Below, in pieces: positions 48,055 to 60,648 of a stretch of 64,000 nt of DNA. Source of the DNA: Brachionus koreanus (lineage: Eukaryota > Rotifera > Eurotatoria > Ploima > Brachionidae). How positions within the stretch are numbered: the stretch's first letter is position 1; each line of letters opens with the position of its first letter. The notes beneath the pieces are model-generated. The model did no database searches. It saw nothing but the letters and a program-made list of their open reading frames with translations, and was not told the origin of the DNA. A program made the translations under genes and the position numbers. The stretch spans positions 1,576,903-1,640,902 of the forward strand of contig PJRA01000016.1 of the NCBI GenBank assembly GCA_016987375.1. Reading direction: 5' to 3'.

Positions 48055-49581
48055 TTAGTACTCATCTTCAGCGACATAGTTATTGTTCAGATCAGAATCA
48101 CAAGCACACTTTAAAAAAAAAATTAATCAAAAAAAAAAAATTAAAAATAATAACGGCATTAAATTACCTCTTCATAATCTTTTTCCAAAGCAGCCAAGTC
48201 TTCTCTTGCCTCAGAGAATTCTCCTTCTTCCATGCCCTCGCCAACATACCAGTGAACAAACGCTCTCTTGGCATACATCAGATCAAATTTATGGTTTAGT
48301 CTGGACCATGCCTCACAAATAGCCGTAGTATTGCTTAGCATACACAAAGCTCTCGGCACTTTGGCAATGTCACTGTCCGGCACACACACCGGTGGCTGAT
48401 AATTAAGGCCAACTTTGAATCCAGTTGGACACCAATCAACAAATTGAACATTTTTTTTTGTCTTGATTACATTGATTGCTGAATTGGCCTCTTTACTAAC
48501 TATGTCACCACGATATAGCATACAACATGCCATATATTTGCCCATTCTAGGATCACATTTTACCATTTGATTGTTAGGCTCAAATACCGCATTGGTTAGA
48601 TCACTCACAGACATTTGTTCGTGATATGCTTTCTCAATAGACAAAATTGGCGCATAAGAAGTTAATGGAAAATGTATGCGTGGATAAGGAACCAAATTAG
48701 TCTGAAATTCGTTCAAATCGACATTTAGAGAGCCCTCGAATCTCAACGAAGCAGTAATTGAGCTTACAACTTGGGCTATCAATCGATTTAAATTCGAATA
48801 GGTTGGTCTCTCAACATTCAAATTACGTTTGCATATGTCATACAAGGCTTCATTGTCGACCATAAATGCACAATCAGTGTGTTCCAAAGTGGTGTGAGTG
48901 GTCAATATTGAATTATAGGGTTCAACTACAGCGGTTGAAATTTGTGGTGCTGGATAAACAGCGAATTCAAGTTTGCTCTTTTTGCCATAGTCTACACTCA
49001 ATCTTTCCATTAGAAGCGAGGTAAAGCCTGAACCAGTTCCACCACCAAAGCTATGAAATAGCAAAAAACCTTGCAGACCAGTGCATTGTTCAGACAGGCG
49101 GCGAATTTTGTCCAAAACTTGATCAATTATTTCCTTACCGACTGTGTAGTGTCCTCGGGCGTAGTTATTAGCTGCGTCTTCTCTGCCACTTACTAGCTGG
49201 TCTGGATTGTACAATCTTCGGTACTTGCCCGTTCTTATTTCGTCTACTACAGTTGGTTCCAAATCAACAAATAGCGTTCTCGGTACTTGACGACCATTGC
49301 CTACTTCATTGAAAAACGTTCCTATTGAAGTTGATGAATTACGAGATTCTGGCGACAAAATTCCATCTGGTTGAATATCTGACAAATTTTTATTTTTTGA
49401 ATTTTTTTGCAAAAAAATTTATTTATTTTGATCAAATTACCATGCTCGAGACAAAAAAGCTCCCAGCAAGAATTACCAATCTGACAACCGGCCTGACCAA
49501 TGTGAATGCTCAACACTTCTCTCTAATAAATTGTCTTTTTAACTTTAATTTTTAAAATTATTAAAATAAAATTTTTACCAT
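48055..49581 (-). CDS. TUBA: Divergent alpha-tubulin
   Basis: A microtubule subunit. Four exons: 49581-49579 (only the ATG), 49522-49441, 49378-48168 and 48108-48055; total 449 residues, normal family length. The intron directly after the start codon matches the classic tubulin intron position. Seen: [17 protein letters not shown], the GTP-binding [16 protein letters not shown], the catalytic pair in [10 protein letters not shown] (Asp251/Glu254 equivalents), [13 protein letters not shown] and [21 protein letters not shown]. It is divergent: the H1-S2 loop reads [10 protein letters not shown] and has Ser at position 40, so the acetylated Lys40 is missing, and Gly29 is Asp. The C-terminal tail ([22 protein letters not shown]) has few acidic residues and two extra cysteines but keeps a final EY, so the tyrosination cycle remains possible. 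A tissue- or axoneme-specific isotype is likely; this is inference. A small 3' exon holds the tail. Confidence 0.96.
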
Positions 49582-49680
49582 TTTAAATACAATAAAATTC
49601 TTTCGAAATTTTAAGCTCTAAATAGAAGAATTTTTTTTTACGTAGCAAGAGAAAAAAGATTCTAATTATGGAAATAAATT

Positions 49681-49707
49681 AACCAGGTAGTACTAGACTA
49701 CTTGGTT
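49681..49707. repeat. Stem-loop upstream of the tubulin gene
   Basis: AACCAGGTAGT and ACTACTTGGTT form an 11-bp stem (one G-T pair) around a 5-base loop, ACTAG. It lies 100 bases upstream of the tubulin start codon. It may be a palindromic binding site or chance. Confidence 0.45.
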
Positions 49708-50436
49708 AGAGAAAAGCATGTTACCAAACGAAATATTGCAAACATTATTTTCACATTGTTTGTTTGCAAATGAATAAAATTACAAGTTTATCTTATTTAT
49801 CAAGTTTTAAGCGCGCTCTTTCTCTCTGTTGAATAGAAAAAGCTATTTTTTCTAAGATATTGCCATTTAGTTAGGAATTATGATTTCAATTTGCAAGATT
49901 ATCATTCATTGTCTTTATAAAATGTTGAAATATAATCCCCGATGTACAATTTTATGAATAATTAGCAGATGATGCAATCATTATGCATAATTTGAATTAT
50001 CTATTTTATTTTGTTTCGATTCTCTACTGTGCTTGAAAAGAACAAGAGTTTATGCAATAATAAATTTGCATTTTGCCTCTATACACCAAATACGTGTGTT
50101 TGATTATATTTCAACTAAGATATTATTTTTTTTTTCATAAATGAGTATCACTTTATCTGAATAGATTGTAATCAAACATATTTTAAACTGAAATAAATAT
50201 AATTTTTAATCTTTTTAACTTACAATTTTTGATAAAATTATGACTTTAAAACTAATGAAACTTATTTTATTTTTGATTAAATTAAATCAAGATGCTCATA
50301 GAACAAATAATTTATTTATTTAGACTTTTTTTTGGTATCTTAATTAAATAAATAAATGCGAAAAAATTTTATTATAATAATGGGAGGAAGAAAAATAAGA
50401 AATAAAAAAAATATTTTTTTTATGGTAAAAACTGCT

Positions 50437-51443
50437 ACCACAGCGAGACTAACCTAGCTTCGCTGCGCAAATACTACTTTTAAAAAGTCTCTAGCAGAAA
50501 ATTAATTTTCAAAAGTAATTTTTTTTTATTAAATATTATTTTAAAATACATAAACGGATAAATTATAGAACAAAAAATTTTTTTGACTTTTTCAAATTTA
50601 AAAGTCAAAAGCACTTCCTTGTAAATAAAGACTATACATATTTTTTTTCATCTAAATTTCTGATTTCATCATTTATATTATTGATATTTTAAAATTTTTT
50701 TTTTTATTTTTACGTACGAAAATTATTCTTGCTTAATTTTCTAATGCATAAAAAATTCTCTATTGTATATTCATTTTTTTTTAATTTTAACAAAATGTTA
50801 CTGAAATTGAAGATATTTTCTATACAAAAATCAAAATATCGAATATAATAAAATAAATTAAAAAAAACTTATGTGATAAGTTTTGGTATGAAGAATGACA
50901 GCTTAATAGAACTTAAAATTTTTAGCTTATTTGCATTCAAAATATCTCAGCAATATACGGGAAGCATAAAAAAATACGGCACTGGTTTAGTAATAATTGA
51001 GAGTGGGTAATAAATGCAGTGTAGATGATCAATTCTATGCTGTAACCCCTGTTTCAGATCGAATCCGAAATTGTTCAAAAAGGTACTGAAAAAGGAAATG
51101 AGTGTCACTCATTATCTAATTAGAGGCAAAAAGCCGAAAAAAGGTAGAAAAAAAGTTCAGATTTTGGAATTAATTACAAAATAATTAACCTTTTTATTTA
51201 ATAAAAAAATTTTTCTAATTGAAATAAATAAGAATTGTTGTTTTTAAATCGTTGGTTTTAAATAGAGTTAAAACTAAAAAATGCTACTCATAAAAATAAA
51301 ATAATTAAGTACAATAGGTGACATATTAGGAAATTTATGTGATTAATAATTATCAAGTTTAGTAAATAATAATAATAATAATTATAATGAAAAGCTACAG
51401 CAGAATACCTGCGGAGCGAGACTAGCTTTAGTCTGGCTATGGT
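50437..51443. repeat. Pair of inverted short repeats
   Basis: GCTACCACAGCGAGACTAA at 50437-50455, with the following CTAGCTTCGCTGCGC, recurs imperfectly in reverse complement at 51398-51443 (GCGGAGCGAGACTAGC and TAGTCTGGCTATGGTAGC). The arms are less AT-rich than the background. They may be the ends of a degraded DNA transposon of about 1 kb, or two solo fragments. No coding sequence lies between them. Confidence 0.5.
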
Positions 51444-51594
51444 AGCTATAAAAAAAAAAAAGTGTTAATATTATATATATTTTTTTTTTTTAGTTTTTTG
51501 GATAATTCTTAAACTTTGTCTTATAAACTACACTCTTTTTTTTTATTTTTTTTTATTATTTTACTTATTTTTAAAAATTTTTTTTTCTTATTAC

Positions 51595-51645
51595 ATCGCC
51601 TTCTAGGCGTTAACTGAAATGAATAAATAAATAAATAAAATAAAT
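51595..51645 (+). mobile_element. LINE 3' tail fragment
   Basis: ATCGCCTTCTAGGCGTTAAC, then several AAATAAAT units, is typical of the end of a LINE with a short-repeat tail. Another (AAATA) tail without recognisable body lies at 52362-52382. Confidence 0.45.
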
Positions 51646-53508
51646 AAATTAGTCAGAGCTGAATTTAATTATCCAGGTTTATACAAATACATATTAGCAT
51701 TTCATTTATTTTGAGTAAAAATTTTTTTATTATTTTTTTTCCTCTTTTTTCCACTTATCTTTTCTTTTTCTCATGTTTTCTTCCTGATGTTAAATTTAAT
51801 TTAGAGTATACGTAAGCCTCCTCGGTAGCTAACTTGCAATACTGAGTTTTTTTTTTAAAAGAAAAATTAAAATCAAACAAATTATTGTATGCTAAAATTA
51901 TTTTAATATACTAAGTAAAAAAGCGTAAATTCCTAAAGACAATTTGGATCTTTTTTACCTTAAAGATCAGTTTTTTCTATAAAAAAAAATATTTTTGTTC
52001 TTAGAAACAAAAATAAGCACAAAATTTTTAAAATCAAAAATTTAAAAAAAAATTTGAGATGCCATTATTCCTAAAAAAAAATACATTTAAATATCCCAAT
52101 TATAAAAAGTGATTTTAGACAATTTTTTTGACACGAGAGAGCAATTTTGCCAATGGTTATGCTTTCTATTATAATCACTTATTTTAAACCAAAATTTAAC
52201 CAAAATTTTCAGTGTTAATTCATGAAAAAAACTTGATTTCAACTTATTTTTACGCCGTAAATTTTTATTGTAAACTTCAACCGAATGAAAATGGGCATTA
52301 TATTTGATCTTATTTTATCATAAATTAAATGTTTATTAAATTAAATTATCGATTGGACTTGAAATAAATAAATAAATAAAATGAACAAAAAATAATCCTG
52401 AAGTAAAATAAGATTTCAGTAAATTAAAATTTCTATTTATCTTGATAAAGCGATAAGATAGAATTATAAATCTTTTAAAAGAATTTAGTTTGAACTATTT
52501 TGCATATGTCAGCTAAACAAGTCCGAGATTGATTCTTTTACTTAATACTAGAAGCACCAAGCGTTTTTTTCACGTTTTTTTAATTCAAAAATATTTTATA
52601 AAAAAACTATAATACTTTTATAAAGTTATATCATTTTTAAAAGAAAATTTTAAAATCTACATAAATCAAAAAAGATATATTCATTTGAAAAGTCTATTCA
52701 AAAGAAACGAGGATTAAAAATTTTTTCAAACAAGTCAAATGACTCGTTTGGTAAACATAAATTTCGCTTAAAAATAAAATTTTTTGTTAGCCAAAATCTA
52801 TTTTTATGTCATTAAAATATTTTATTTGTTTGATTCGAAAAAAATTTAATTTAGTTAATTTTCTTTGATGAATAAAGTAAAAAAATATATTTTTAAAAAT
52901 AAAAACGTTCTTTTTAATAAAATATTTTTACAAAGAGTTTTATTTTTTTTTGTCGTGATAAATAATATGGGTGATGCATAATTATTTACTCAAAAATTGA
53001 ATTGAATTCCTATATCTCCCAAAATAAAAAAGCTGATTAAAATATTTTTAAACCTTTATAACTTTTTAAACCTTCTTTATTAATTAATAAAATTTATTGT
53101 TAAAAAATTCTAGAATACCTTTGTAGATCATAACTTTACCTAAATCCCTTACATTAATGACTATTAAAAGTTTGAGTCTATTTTATTTCTAAGCAACACT
53201 TAATGCTTCGAATCAGTTCTTTTTCATTTTATGTCTCTCAATCTCCTTCTAAATAAGCTGTGTCAATACACTCTGAAAATCCTTTATCGGCCTCGCATTT
53301 GGTGAGTTCATGTTCACTGGTACTTAATTGACATTTTCTTCCATCAATGAAAAAGTTTCAAATTGAAGAAATAATTGTTTAATCTTGTTATGTAAATTCT
53401 GAAATTAGCTGATTTAAAAATGCATTTGAATTTCTTATTTTAAATTTTTTTTCAAAAAAAAAATAATAATTTTATCAAATCTAAATATATATTTATTTTG
53501 TTCAAACA

Positions 53509-54149
53509 ATGGATAATGAAGAAGTTGAATTTATAGCTGAGAATGAATTAATAACAGTTATACCAAATTTTCAGTACAAAACTTTTTATCTAATAGGAGT
53601 GAGTTATAATTTATATTGAAAAAAAATTTATTTTCAAAAAAATAAAAAGGGAGACATTGGTCCATTTGAGCCCAGTGTTCCAACTCAAGTTCCATTATGG
53701 CTAGCTGTTCACTTTCGTCAAAGGCAAAAATGTCGTATTGAATGTCCATCATGGATAAACGTCGGTAATTTGATTTTAAAAAACTAATTTCGATTAATTT
53801 AAATTTAACTTAAGAAAAATTGGAGGAAATAATGAACAATGAAAAATCAAGTGATTTGTTTACACAAATGCCAAATCCTCATTATATGGAAATAACCAAT
53901 GTATTGTTGAATTGTGCACCTCAAGACATTCCAAGAGCTGATGAAGTTAAAACTCTAGTTAAAGACATTTGGGACTTGAGAATAGCAAAACTAAGGAGCA
54001 GTATGAACGAATTCATTAAAAGTGAAAGCTTACATGCAAAAGTAAACAATTTGACTTTGCTCGAGATAAACACAGTCCGAAATCTGTTAACAAAAACTCT
54101 CAAAGAACTTCATAACTTAAAACAGCATGTTCCTATCAATGATGATTAA
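53509..54149 (+). CDS. GINS2: GINS complex subunit Psf2
   Basis: Part of the GINS tetramer of the CMG replicative helicase. Three exons, 53509-53598, 53650-53764 and 53815-54149, give 179 residues; human GINS2 has 185. Seen: EVEFIAENELITVIPNF (human EVEFLAEKELVTIIPNF), GDIGPFEPSVPTQVPLWLA, RQRQKCRIECPSWINVEKLE, FTQMPNPHYMEITNVLLN, DIPRADEVKTLVKDIWDLRI and NNLTLLEINTVR. Introns are 51 and 50 nt. The first donor is GTGAGT, good but not the usual GTAA of this genome. The start ATG is at 53509; no better start exists upstream. Confidence 0.97.
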
Positions 54150-57100
54150 AAAAGACAAACTAATTTTCACTTTGATTTTTTATCAAATTATTTTTTTATT
54201 ATTTTTAAGACTCGTTTCTTATATTGTACAATTGTAATTTTTCATCTATTCAATAAAATAATCCAAGAAATAATAATTGAAGCTTTTATCCCTTGTGGAC
54301 CATTAGGTATACACACATTCGCATCATTCTATCCTGTTTTTTACACAAATATGTGCTTGTATCCAGGTGAGTTACATTTATTTTAAAATATCCAAGCCAT
54401 TTGAGATTAACTACCCTAAAGCTTTCTGGAAGAAATTGTCTCGAAACATTTGGTATCAAAAACAATAATTTGTAAGACAAAGCCTTCCTAGATTTTTCTA
54501 AGGTCTGTGTCAAAGTATCAAAAGATTAATTCATCAACTCTCAATATAAGATATCAAAAAGTGGATTAATAATTTGTCATTATGTGATCAATCTAGAAGT
54601 TTTCATCTTTTAAAGTTTCAATTTTCAATAAAATAAATTTAGTTTTATAAAGATTTTATATGAAAATTTTAATTATTTAGTTAAAAAACCTTGTTGTTAA
54701 ATTTATTCAAATAACAATAAAATCATTAACTCTATTCAATTTTTATAAATTTATATATTTTTTAATTTAAATTTTTTTACAATGAATTTATGAAATGTCA
54801 TTTAGTATCAAAAAAATTTAATGAATGAAAATAAACTAATACTTTGAAAATTAAACAAAATTTGGATTAAAAAAAACAAGTAAAAACTGGAATCTTTTTT
54901 ATTTTATTTAGGGCCATTAAAAAACGATAGCACACAACTTAAATAGAATTCTCTATAAATAGAATTTTTACCCCAAATATTAAATAAATATCCCCGTTAT
55001 TATGATATTACATAAAAAAATTAATTAACACCAAATTAAATAAAAAAGCACTAATTTTTATTTCTTTACCTTTATTTGATTCAAAATTCACTTTTCATTA
55101 AAAATTGAATTTAATTTAAAACAAAGTTTCCCAATTTTTTATCTTTGATACTTATTAATTTAATTTTTTTTAATTGAAGTAATTTTGGAAAATTTGAAAA
55201 AGCAACTTGGAAAACCAATTTAGTAATACAGTACAATACATTGAAGCATTACCAGAAAAAAAAGTTTTCTTCAGCAAAAAAGACTGCCAATAGCCATAAA
55301 CATGTCTACAGCAGCAAACATAGAAAAAAAGGATGCTTAAAATTTAAAAAAAAATTATAAAATTTAGTATCACTAGTAAAAAAAATATTTTTTAAATTTT
55401 TTTTTTGTAGTAGATGCTTCAAGTAGATGTCAACTAATAAAAAAAATGTTTTTTTTTTATTTTTTTGCATTTTTTGATTTTTGTGGTATTCTAACGAAAA
55501 TTTCTCTTTTATTTATTTAAAAATAAAAAACAAATTCTACTTTAAAACAAATTTTAATTTAAAAATAATTTTACTTTATTATTAAAATAAAAAATAAATT
55601 TTTATAATAAAAAAATAAAAAAAGCTAAAGTCCAAAACTAAGTTATATGTTTTTCAATTTCATTTAATCGCATGATTAATAGACATTTGTGAAATGTTCT
55701 AGTATTATAAAGTGTAAAGTGTATTTTTTGAAATTCTAATTTGCATTTGTGTTGAGCGAGATCATTTGTTGTTTTACATACTTTAATTCTTTTCATTTCA
55801 TTCTTGAAATTGTCAAATAATCAATTGTGAATGTAACGGTAAAAATATTTTAGCAAATTTATATAACAAATTTAAAAAGCTTCAAAATATAAATGTAAAC
55901 AAATTCATTCAAATCAAGATTTTAACTTTTATGAAATTTTGTTTTAAATAAGAGATTTAAATTGAATTTTGATACAATTAATGTAAACAACTTAACAAAT
56001 TTTTTAGCACATAAAAATTTACCAAAATAACAATAAAATTTTACAAAATTGTTAACTAACTAGTTTTACTAACTAGTTCAATATTGAATTTGCATATCTC
56101 AAATTCAAATGCTTGTCTTGTAATTTACCTTTAAATCTTGAAGAAGATAATAAATAGTTTTTAAAAACTTTTCGAGAAATTTTACGTAATCTTAAATGTT
56201 AAGTAGAAATACACTTTATTCAAAAGAAAAATTCAATTCAAAACATTTATTTTAAAAAAAATCTACTCTAATTCAATTCAAATAAATAAAAATCCTATTT
56301 TTAATTTTTAAAAATCAAATGATGATTGTTTTCTAAGGATGAAAAAAATTGTAATTTTAAATTTTTTAATTTAAATACTCCGAGAAATTTTTTAGTTTAA
56401 ATTTGAGAAAAAAAAACTAAGATTTGCCTACTTTCATTGATTGAGGAAAGCCAAATTCAACCAAGAATTCCGTTCTTTCCAAAAATCACAAGAATTTTGT
56501 TTACTCAATTGATTACCTAGAAAAGTTTTAAAGATTATTGTGTCTTTAGGAAATTTTTAATTATTGTCTAAAACAGACAGTCTCAAGTATTTTGCAAAAT
56601 CTATCGATTTTTAATTTAATCTAAATACAGCAAACACTTAAAATAAGTTGACAAAAAAATATAGTTAAAAAAGAAAATTTTCTCTCTAATTATTCAAAAA
56701 AAGGGAATTTAGTAAGCAAGCTTACATAAAATAATTTAAATGGAGTCCATGGTAACATATGAAACAGTTACTGTTACAGAATAATTCATTTCAGACAAAG
56801 ATGAAATTTCTTTTAATTTTCTAACTTAACCAGGTCCATGGACGTAAGTAATTTTAAAATATTACTTTCTTTTCATTTTTTTTAGAAAAAAGAAAACACT
56901 TTGTAATTAATAGCACTTTTTGCTAATAAAAACAACTTACGTAATATTTACGAAGATAATTAAGATCACTGCTTTTTAATTCATTTAGTAAGTTACTTTT
57001 TAACCGAATGTTTTAATGTTACACCCAAATATTTGTGCTACTAATTTTTAAGCTTAAAGTGTCTGCGCATATTTTAAAAAGTTCATAAAAAGACTTGAAA

Positions 57101-57270
57101 GACACGTCTTTAAATCAATAAAATGAATAAAAATTTTTATCTTCAATTTAAGGATTTTTGGTTTAAAAAAGTAAGCTTTAAAAAGCTAATACACTTTTTT
57201 TTTTTAAAATTGTCTTGCTTTTGAATAAATTTTAAAAAAATAGACTTGTTTTAATTTTATTTTGTTTAAG
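54150..57270. other. Intergenic and likely 5' region of the MAP3K gene
   Basis: About 3.1 kb of AT-rich DNA. A minus-strand open stretch at 54286-54513 was not recognised. Near 56740 an ATGGAGTCCATG followed by GTAACA could be a tiny first coding exon of the MAP3K, and at about 56835-56844 a 10-base exon-like piece lies between ccag and gtaagt. Nothing else is supported. Confidence 0.4.
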
Positions 57271-60200
57271 AATGAAAAAAAGGACGATCAGCATTTTACT
57301 GATGAAAAGTAAATTAATTTTTTTTCCTAATAACTAAAAGCACTTTTTATTTCAACATTCTAATTAGATTTTTAATTAAAAAACAAAACATAAATATATA
57401 TTTTTATTAAGAAATCAAATTTACTCTTCTCGTGCTTCTAGTCTTATTGAAATATAAATTTTCATTTTTTAAATAATAAGTATTTAAGCAAAGCAGAATT
57501 AAGAAAAAAGTCTCTTCCACCTGTAGGTAAATCACTTGATTTCGGACCAGAATTTTCTGTTTCTTGCAGCGAATCTATCAACGACACTATAAATTCATCC
57601 TTAAACAAAAAAAAATCACCAGATAAGCTTGTTTCCATAGATCAATCACAACTATCATTCTCCAATTTCCGTGATTTTGACACACCGATCACCATTGACA
57701 TCATATCTGAAGCAGGAAGATTTTCCAGACAAAGTCTTGATCCAATAACCAGTCGAGAACTTTACTCAGCCAAATCAAGTGTAATTTTAACACTAAATTT
57801 TAGTAGAAATAAATTAATTTTTTTTTAAATGTAAGAGACCTTCAAGTGTAAAAGTAATTGCACAGAATCCTTGTGTTAAAATGCAGACAGAAAAAACGCC
57901 AGTGGAAAAGTTTCCCAAAACAATGGAGACAAAATTGGACAAAGATCATTTGGACACAATTAAAGAGTCGTTGAATGAAACTCTTAGAATAAATGTGAAA
58001 AAAATGGACCTAAATCCTCAAAAACCGCCAGACAAAACAAAACCTATTACTTCAATACTTAAAAAACCTCAAACTTTAGTATCAAAAGCACCACCAAAAA
58101 TAAAAGATACAAATGAATCCTCGAAAAAAACGTCTTTTGGATCCATAAAAAATGTACCTATTAAGGCTAAGTGTAAAAATCCTGTCAAGGCCGAACCTGC
58201 TAAAACACAAACACCAAGGACAAAACTAAGTCCAATTGAAACTCCGAGCGATGTTCTTAATTGTTCATTTCAAAGCACTTTGACCACCATTAGCTCTGCA
58301 AGTAAATCAACCATTTGTCCATCCAGTGATATTTGCATTGAAATAAACTCAAGTCGACTAAGTCTTGCTGAAAAGCCTCAATCAGCCAAATCAGAAGTCA
58401 ATCTGGTTGAGCCTAAGGAGCCTGTTATATTTACAATGTTCGAAAATTATCCACAACCATACACTGTTGCTTCTGTACAAACCGAAAAAATCATTAAGCC
58501 AAAATCTGGCACAACTAAACCCAAAACAACTACCAAAAAAGTGAAATCTGCACCCATCAAGCAACCTGTAGCAAAAACTAAAAAAAACAAAAATAAAATT
58601 TTAATTAGTCAAGAAATTGATGTTAATTTGAAACAAGAAATTGATCAGTCTTCATATAATGACATAAATGAATCTGAGTTTGATGATAACATGTCTGTAT
58701 CGTCTAAAAATTCGGTCAATTATTTAAGTGATAATGAAAAAGAAATATCTGAAATTAAGCTTGAGAGCAATGAGACTAGTGCCAATGCAAAAGCAGCTCA
58801 AATAGCGATTAAATTTTCACCAGATGACACAAAAGCCGTTCAATCTAACCAGACTAAACTGTCTAGTCAAATAAACACAGATTTTGTGAAGTCTATTGAA
58901 GATAAATTGTTTGCTATCTATACAAAATATGACAATTTATTGATGCAGCAAGAAAATGGGGAAAAAGCAGATTTATTGAACAATCAAAGAGCTGAGTTTA
59001 GTGAAGAAATGGCTAATCAATTGAGAGAAAATATTAATTTTGATGATCAAGATAATTTAGATTCGAATGGCAAGCGTTTAAAAGAGTTGTACGAAATGGC
59101 CAAAGAAAATTCGGAAAAAAAAGTTCTAAGCAAACCTCCTATTCCGAATGATAGCAAAAAAGACAATGCATTTAATAGTTTTAAATTTGATTCAAAAGGA
59201 TATAAAAATTCGGTCAAGTCCAGTAATACAGCTGAGCAGACAATTGTGCCTAGTAATCGTAAAAGTTTTAAATTACCTCCTGGATTGAGTGACAAAATAA
59301 ATACATTAATGATTCCATTGCCAAATGAGGTTGATTCAGCAAATTTTAATCAACAAGAAGATGAAAAATTAAAATTTAGTTCAAAATTAAAATTTAATGT
59401 TTGTTTAAAATTTTATTTTTTTGTTGGCAAATTTTAATATTTTTAAATTTAATTTCAAGTCAAAAAAATTTGATAGCATTGGAAATGAGTCTGCAAATAG
59501 TTCGATGAGCTGTGATTCAAATAGCATTAATTATCACTATGACTTAAAGTATCGAAATGACAGAACAAAAAGTCCGATTGTAAATTTTTTTTTCAAATAA
59601 ATTATTTTTTCTAATTTATTTTTTTAAGAGTCTTCAAATTGAGAGCGAAAACGACTTTCAATTTCGATGGAAAAGGGGCAATCTACTTGGAAAGGGAGCT
59701 TTTGGTTCAGTTTTTCAGGCTATGCTAAGCACAGGCGAAATAATAGCCGTAAAACAAATAGAAATGGAAGAGGTCGACCCGGTGAAAGCCAGAGCCGAAT
59801 ATGAATGTGTGAGAGAAGAAGTGAGAATCCTTCGTGAACTCGAGCATGAAAATATTGTGCAGTAAATTTAGTCTTATTTAATTATAAATTAAATAATTAG
59901 TTTCAAATAAAAAAAATAGATTTATGGGTACAATGCTTGATGGTAATGTTGTAAATATATTCATGGAACTTATACCAGGCGGAACAATTGAAGCATTGCT
60001 AAAAACATTCGGACCTTTTGATGAAGAGTTGTTCAAAAATTTCACTAATCAAATAGTTGAGGGAATTAACTATCTTCATTCACGAAATGTAGTGCATAGA
60101 GACATTAAAGGCAAAAATATAATGCTAATGAGTAATGGCATAGTTAAATTAATTGATTTTGGTTGTGCAAAGAGATTGAGAAAAAACCAAAGTTCAAATA

Positions 60201-60574
60201 GTATTAAACAATTGCTCAAGTCATTAAAAGGCACTCCATATTGGATGTCTCCAGAGGTTATCCGAGAAACCGGTCATGGGTCCAAAGCCGATATTTGGTC
60301 CTTGGGAGCAACTGTTTTTGAAATGGTAAATTTGATCGATTTTTTTTCCTTTTTTAGTTTACTTATGTGTAAAAAGGCTGTTGGAAGACCGCCTTGGGGA
60401 GACCTGAGTCCTTTGTCTGCCATTTATGCAATAGGCAGTGGAGAAAGTCCACCACCAGAACTTCCAGAACAATATTCAGAAGAAGCTAGAGACTTTGTTC
60501 GTAAATGTTTAACTCGAGAACCTGATTTGAGACCGTGTGCCAGCGATTTGTTGAATCATGAATTTTTAAAATAA
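56740..60574 (+). CDS. MAP3K19: MAP3K19/YSK4-like protein kinase
   Basis: A MEKK-type kinase expected to feed the MAPK pathways. Exons: tentative 56740-56751 (ATGGAGTCCATG), then 57271-57308, 57489-57780, 57836-59398, 59460-59579, 59629-59861, 59920-60325 and 60377-60574; total 953 residues in frame. The first 670 residues are disordered, Lys/Ser/Thr-rich, without domains. The kinase domain (about 690-953) is the best-matched part: NLLGKGAFGSVFQA loop, AVKQIEME lysine, FMELIPGGTIEALL, VVHRDIKGKNIML, LIDFGCAKRL, LKGTPYWMSPEVI and GRPPWGDLSP. The match to human YSK4 includes HRDIKGxNxMLM and KLIDFGCA; MAP3K1-3 are alternatives. The last intron (60326-60376) is 51 nt, a multiple of three, and has no in-frame stop. 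The short 57271-57308 exon and the ATG exon are the least certain parts. Confidence 0.88.
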
Positions 60575-60648
60575 TTAAAATTTTTTTTTTTTATAAGCTT
60601 TAATAAAAGATAATTTTAATTTAAAAAAAATAAATAAAATGTATAAAA

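Larger units (their letters stand above)
49582..53508. other. Intergenic, 3.9 kb, repeats and LINE tails
   Basis: No gene was found. It contains a stem-loop at 49681-49707, an inverted pair of short repeats (50437-50472 and 51398-51443), LINE-like (AAAT)n tails at 51595-51645 and 52362-52382, an (AAT)n run near 51366, and a piggyBac-like motif near 52546 with possible partner text near 52743. The rest is AT-rich. It could hide long-distance regulatory DNA of the tubulin or GINS2 gene. Confidence 0.45.

Noticed and set aside
50960..51100. A possible tRNA from a GATCGAATCCG-like arm
   Set aside because: No acceptor stem, D-arm or anticodon arm can be paired around it; no tRNA was found anywhere in the window.
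52546..52765. Another copy of the TTAA MITE (TACTAGAAGCACCAAGCG after TTAA)
   Set aside because: The left end resembles the family but the right end does not carry the inverted repeat or TTAA, so at best it is a distant or broken relative.
54286..54513. Minus-strand 75-codon frame with several cysteines
   Set aside because: No signal peptide, domain or neighbour exon; it may be a relic, but evidence is too thin to call a gene.
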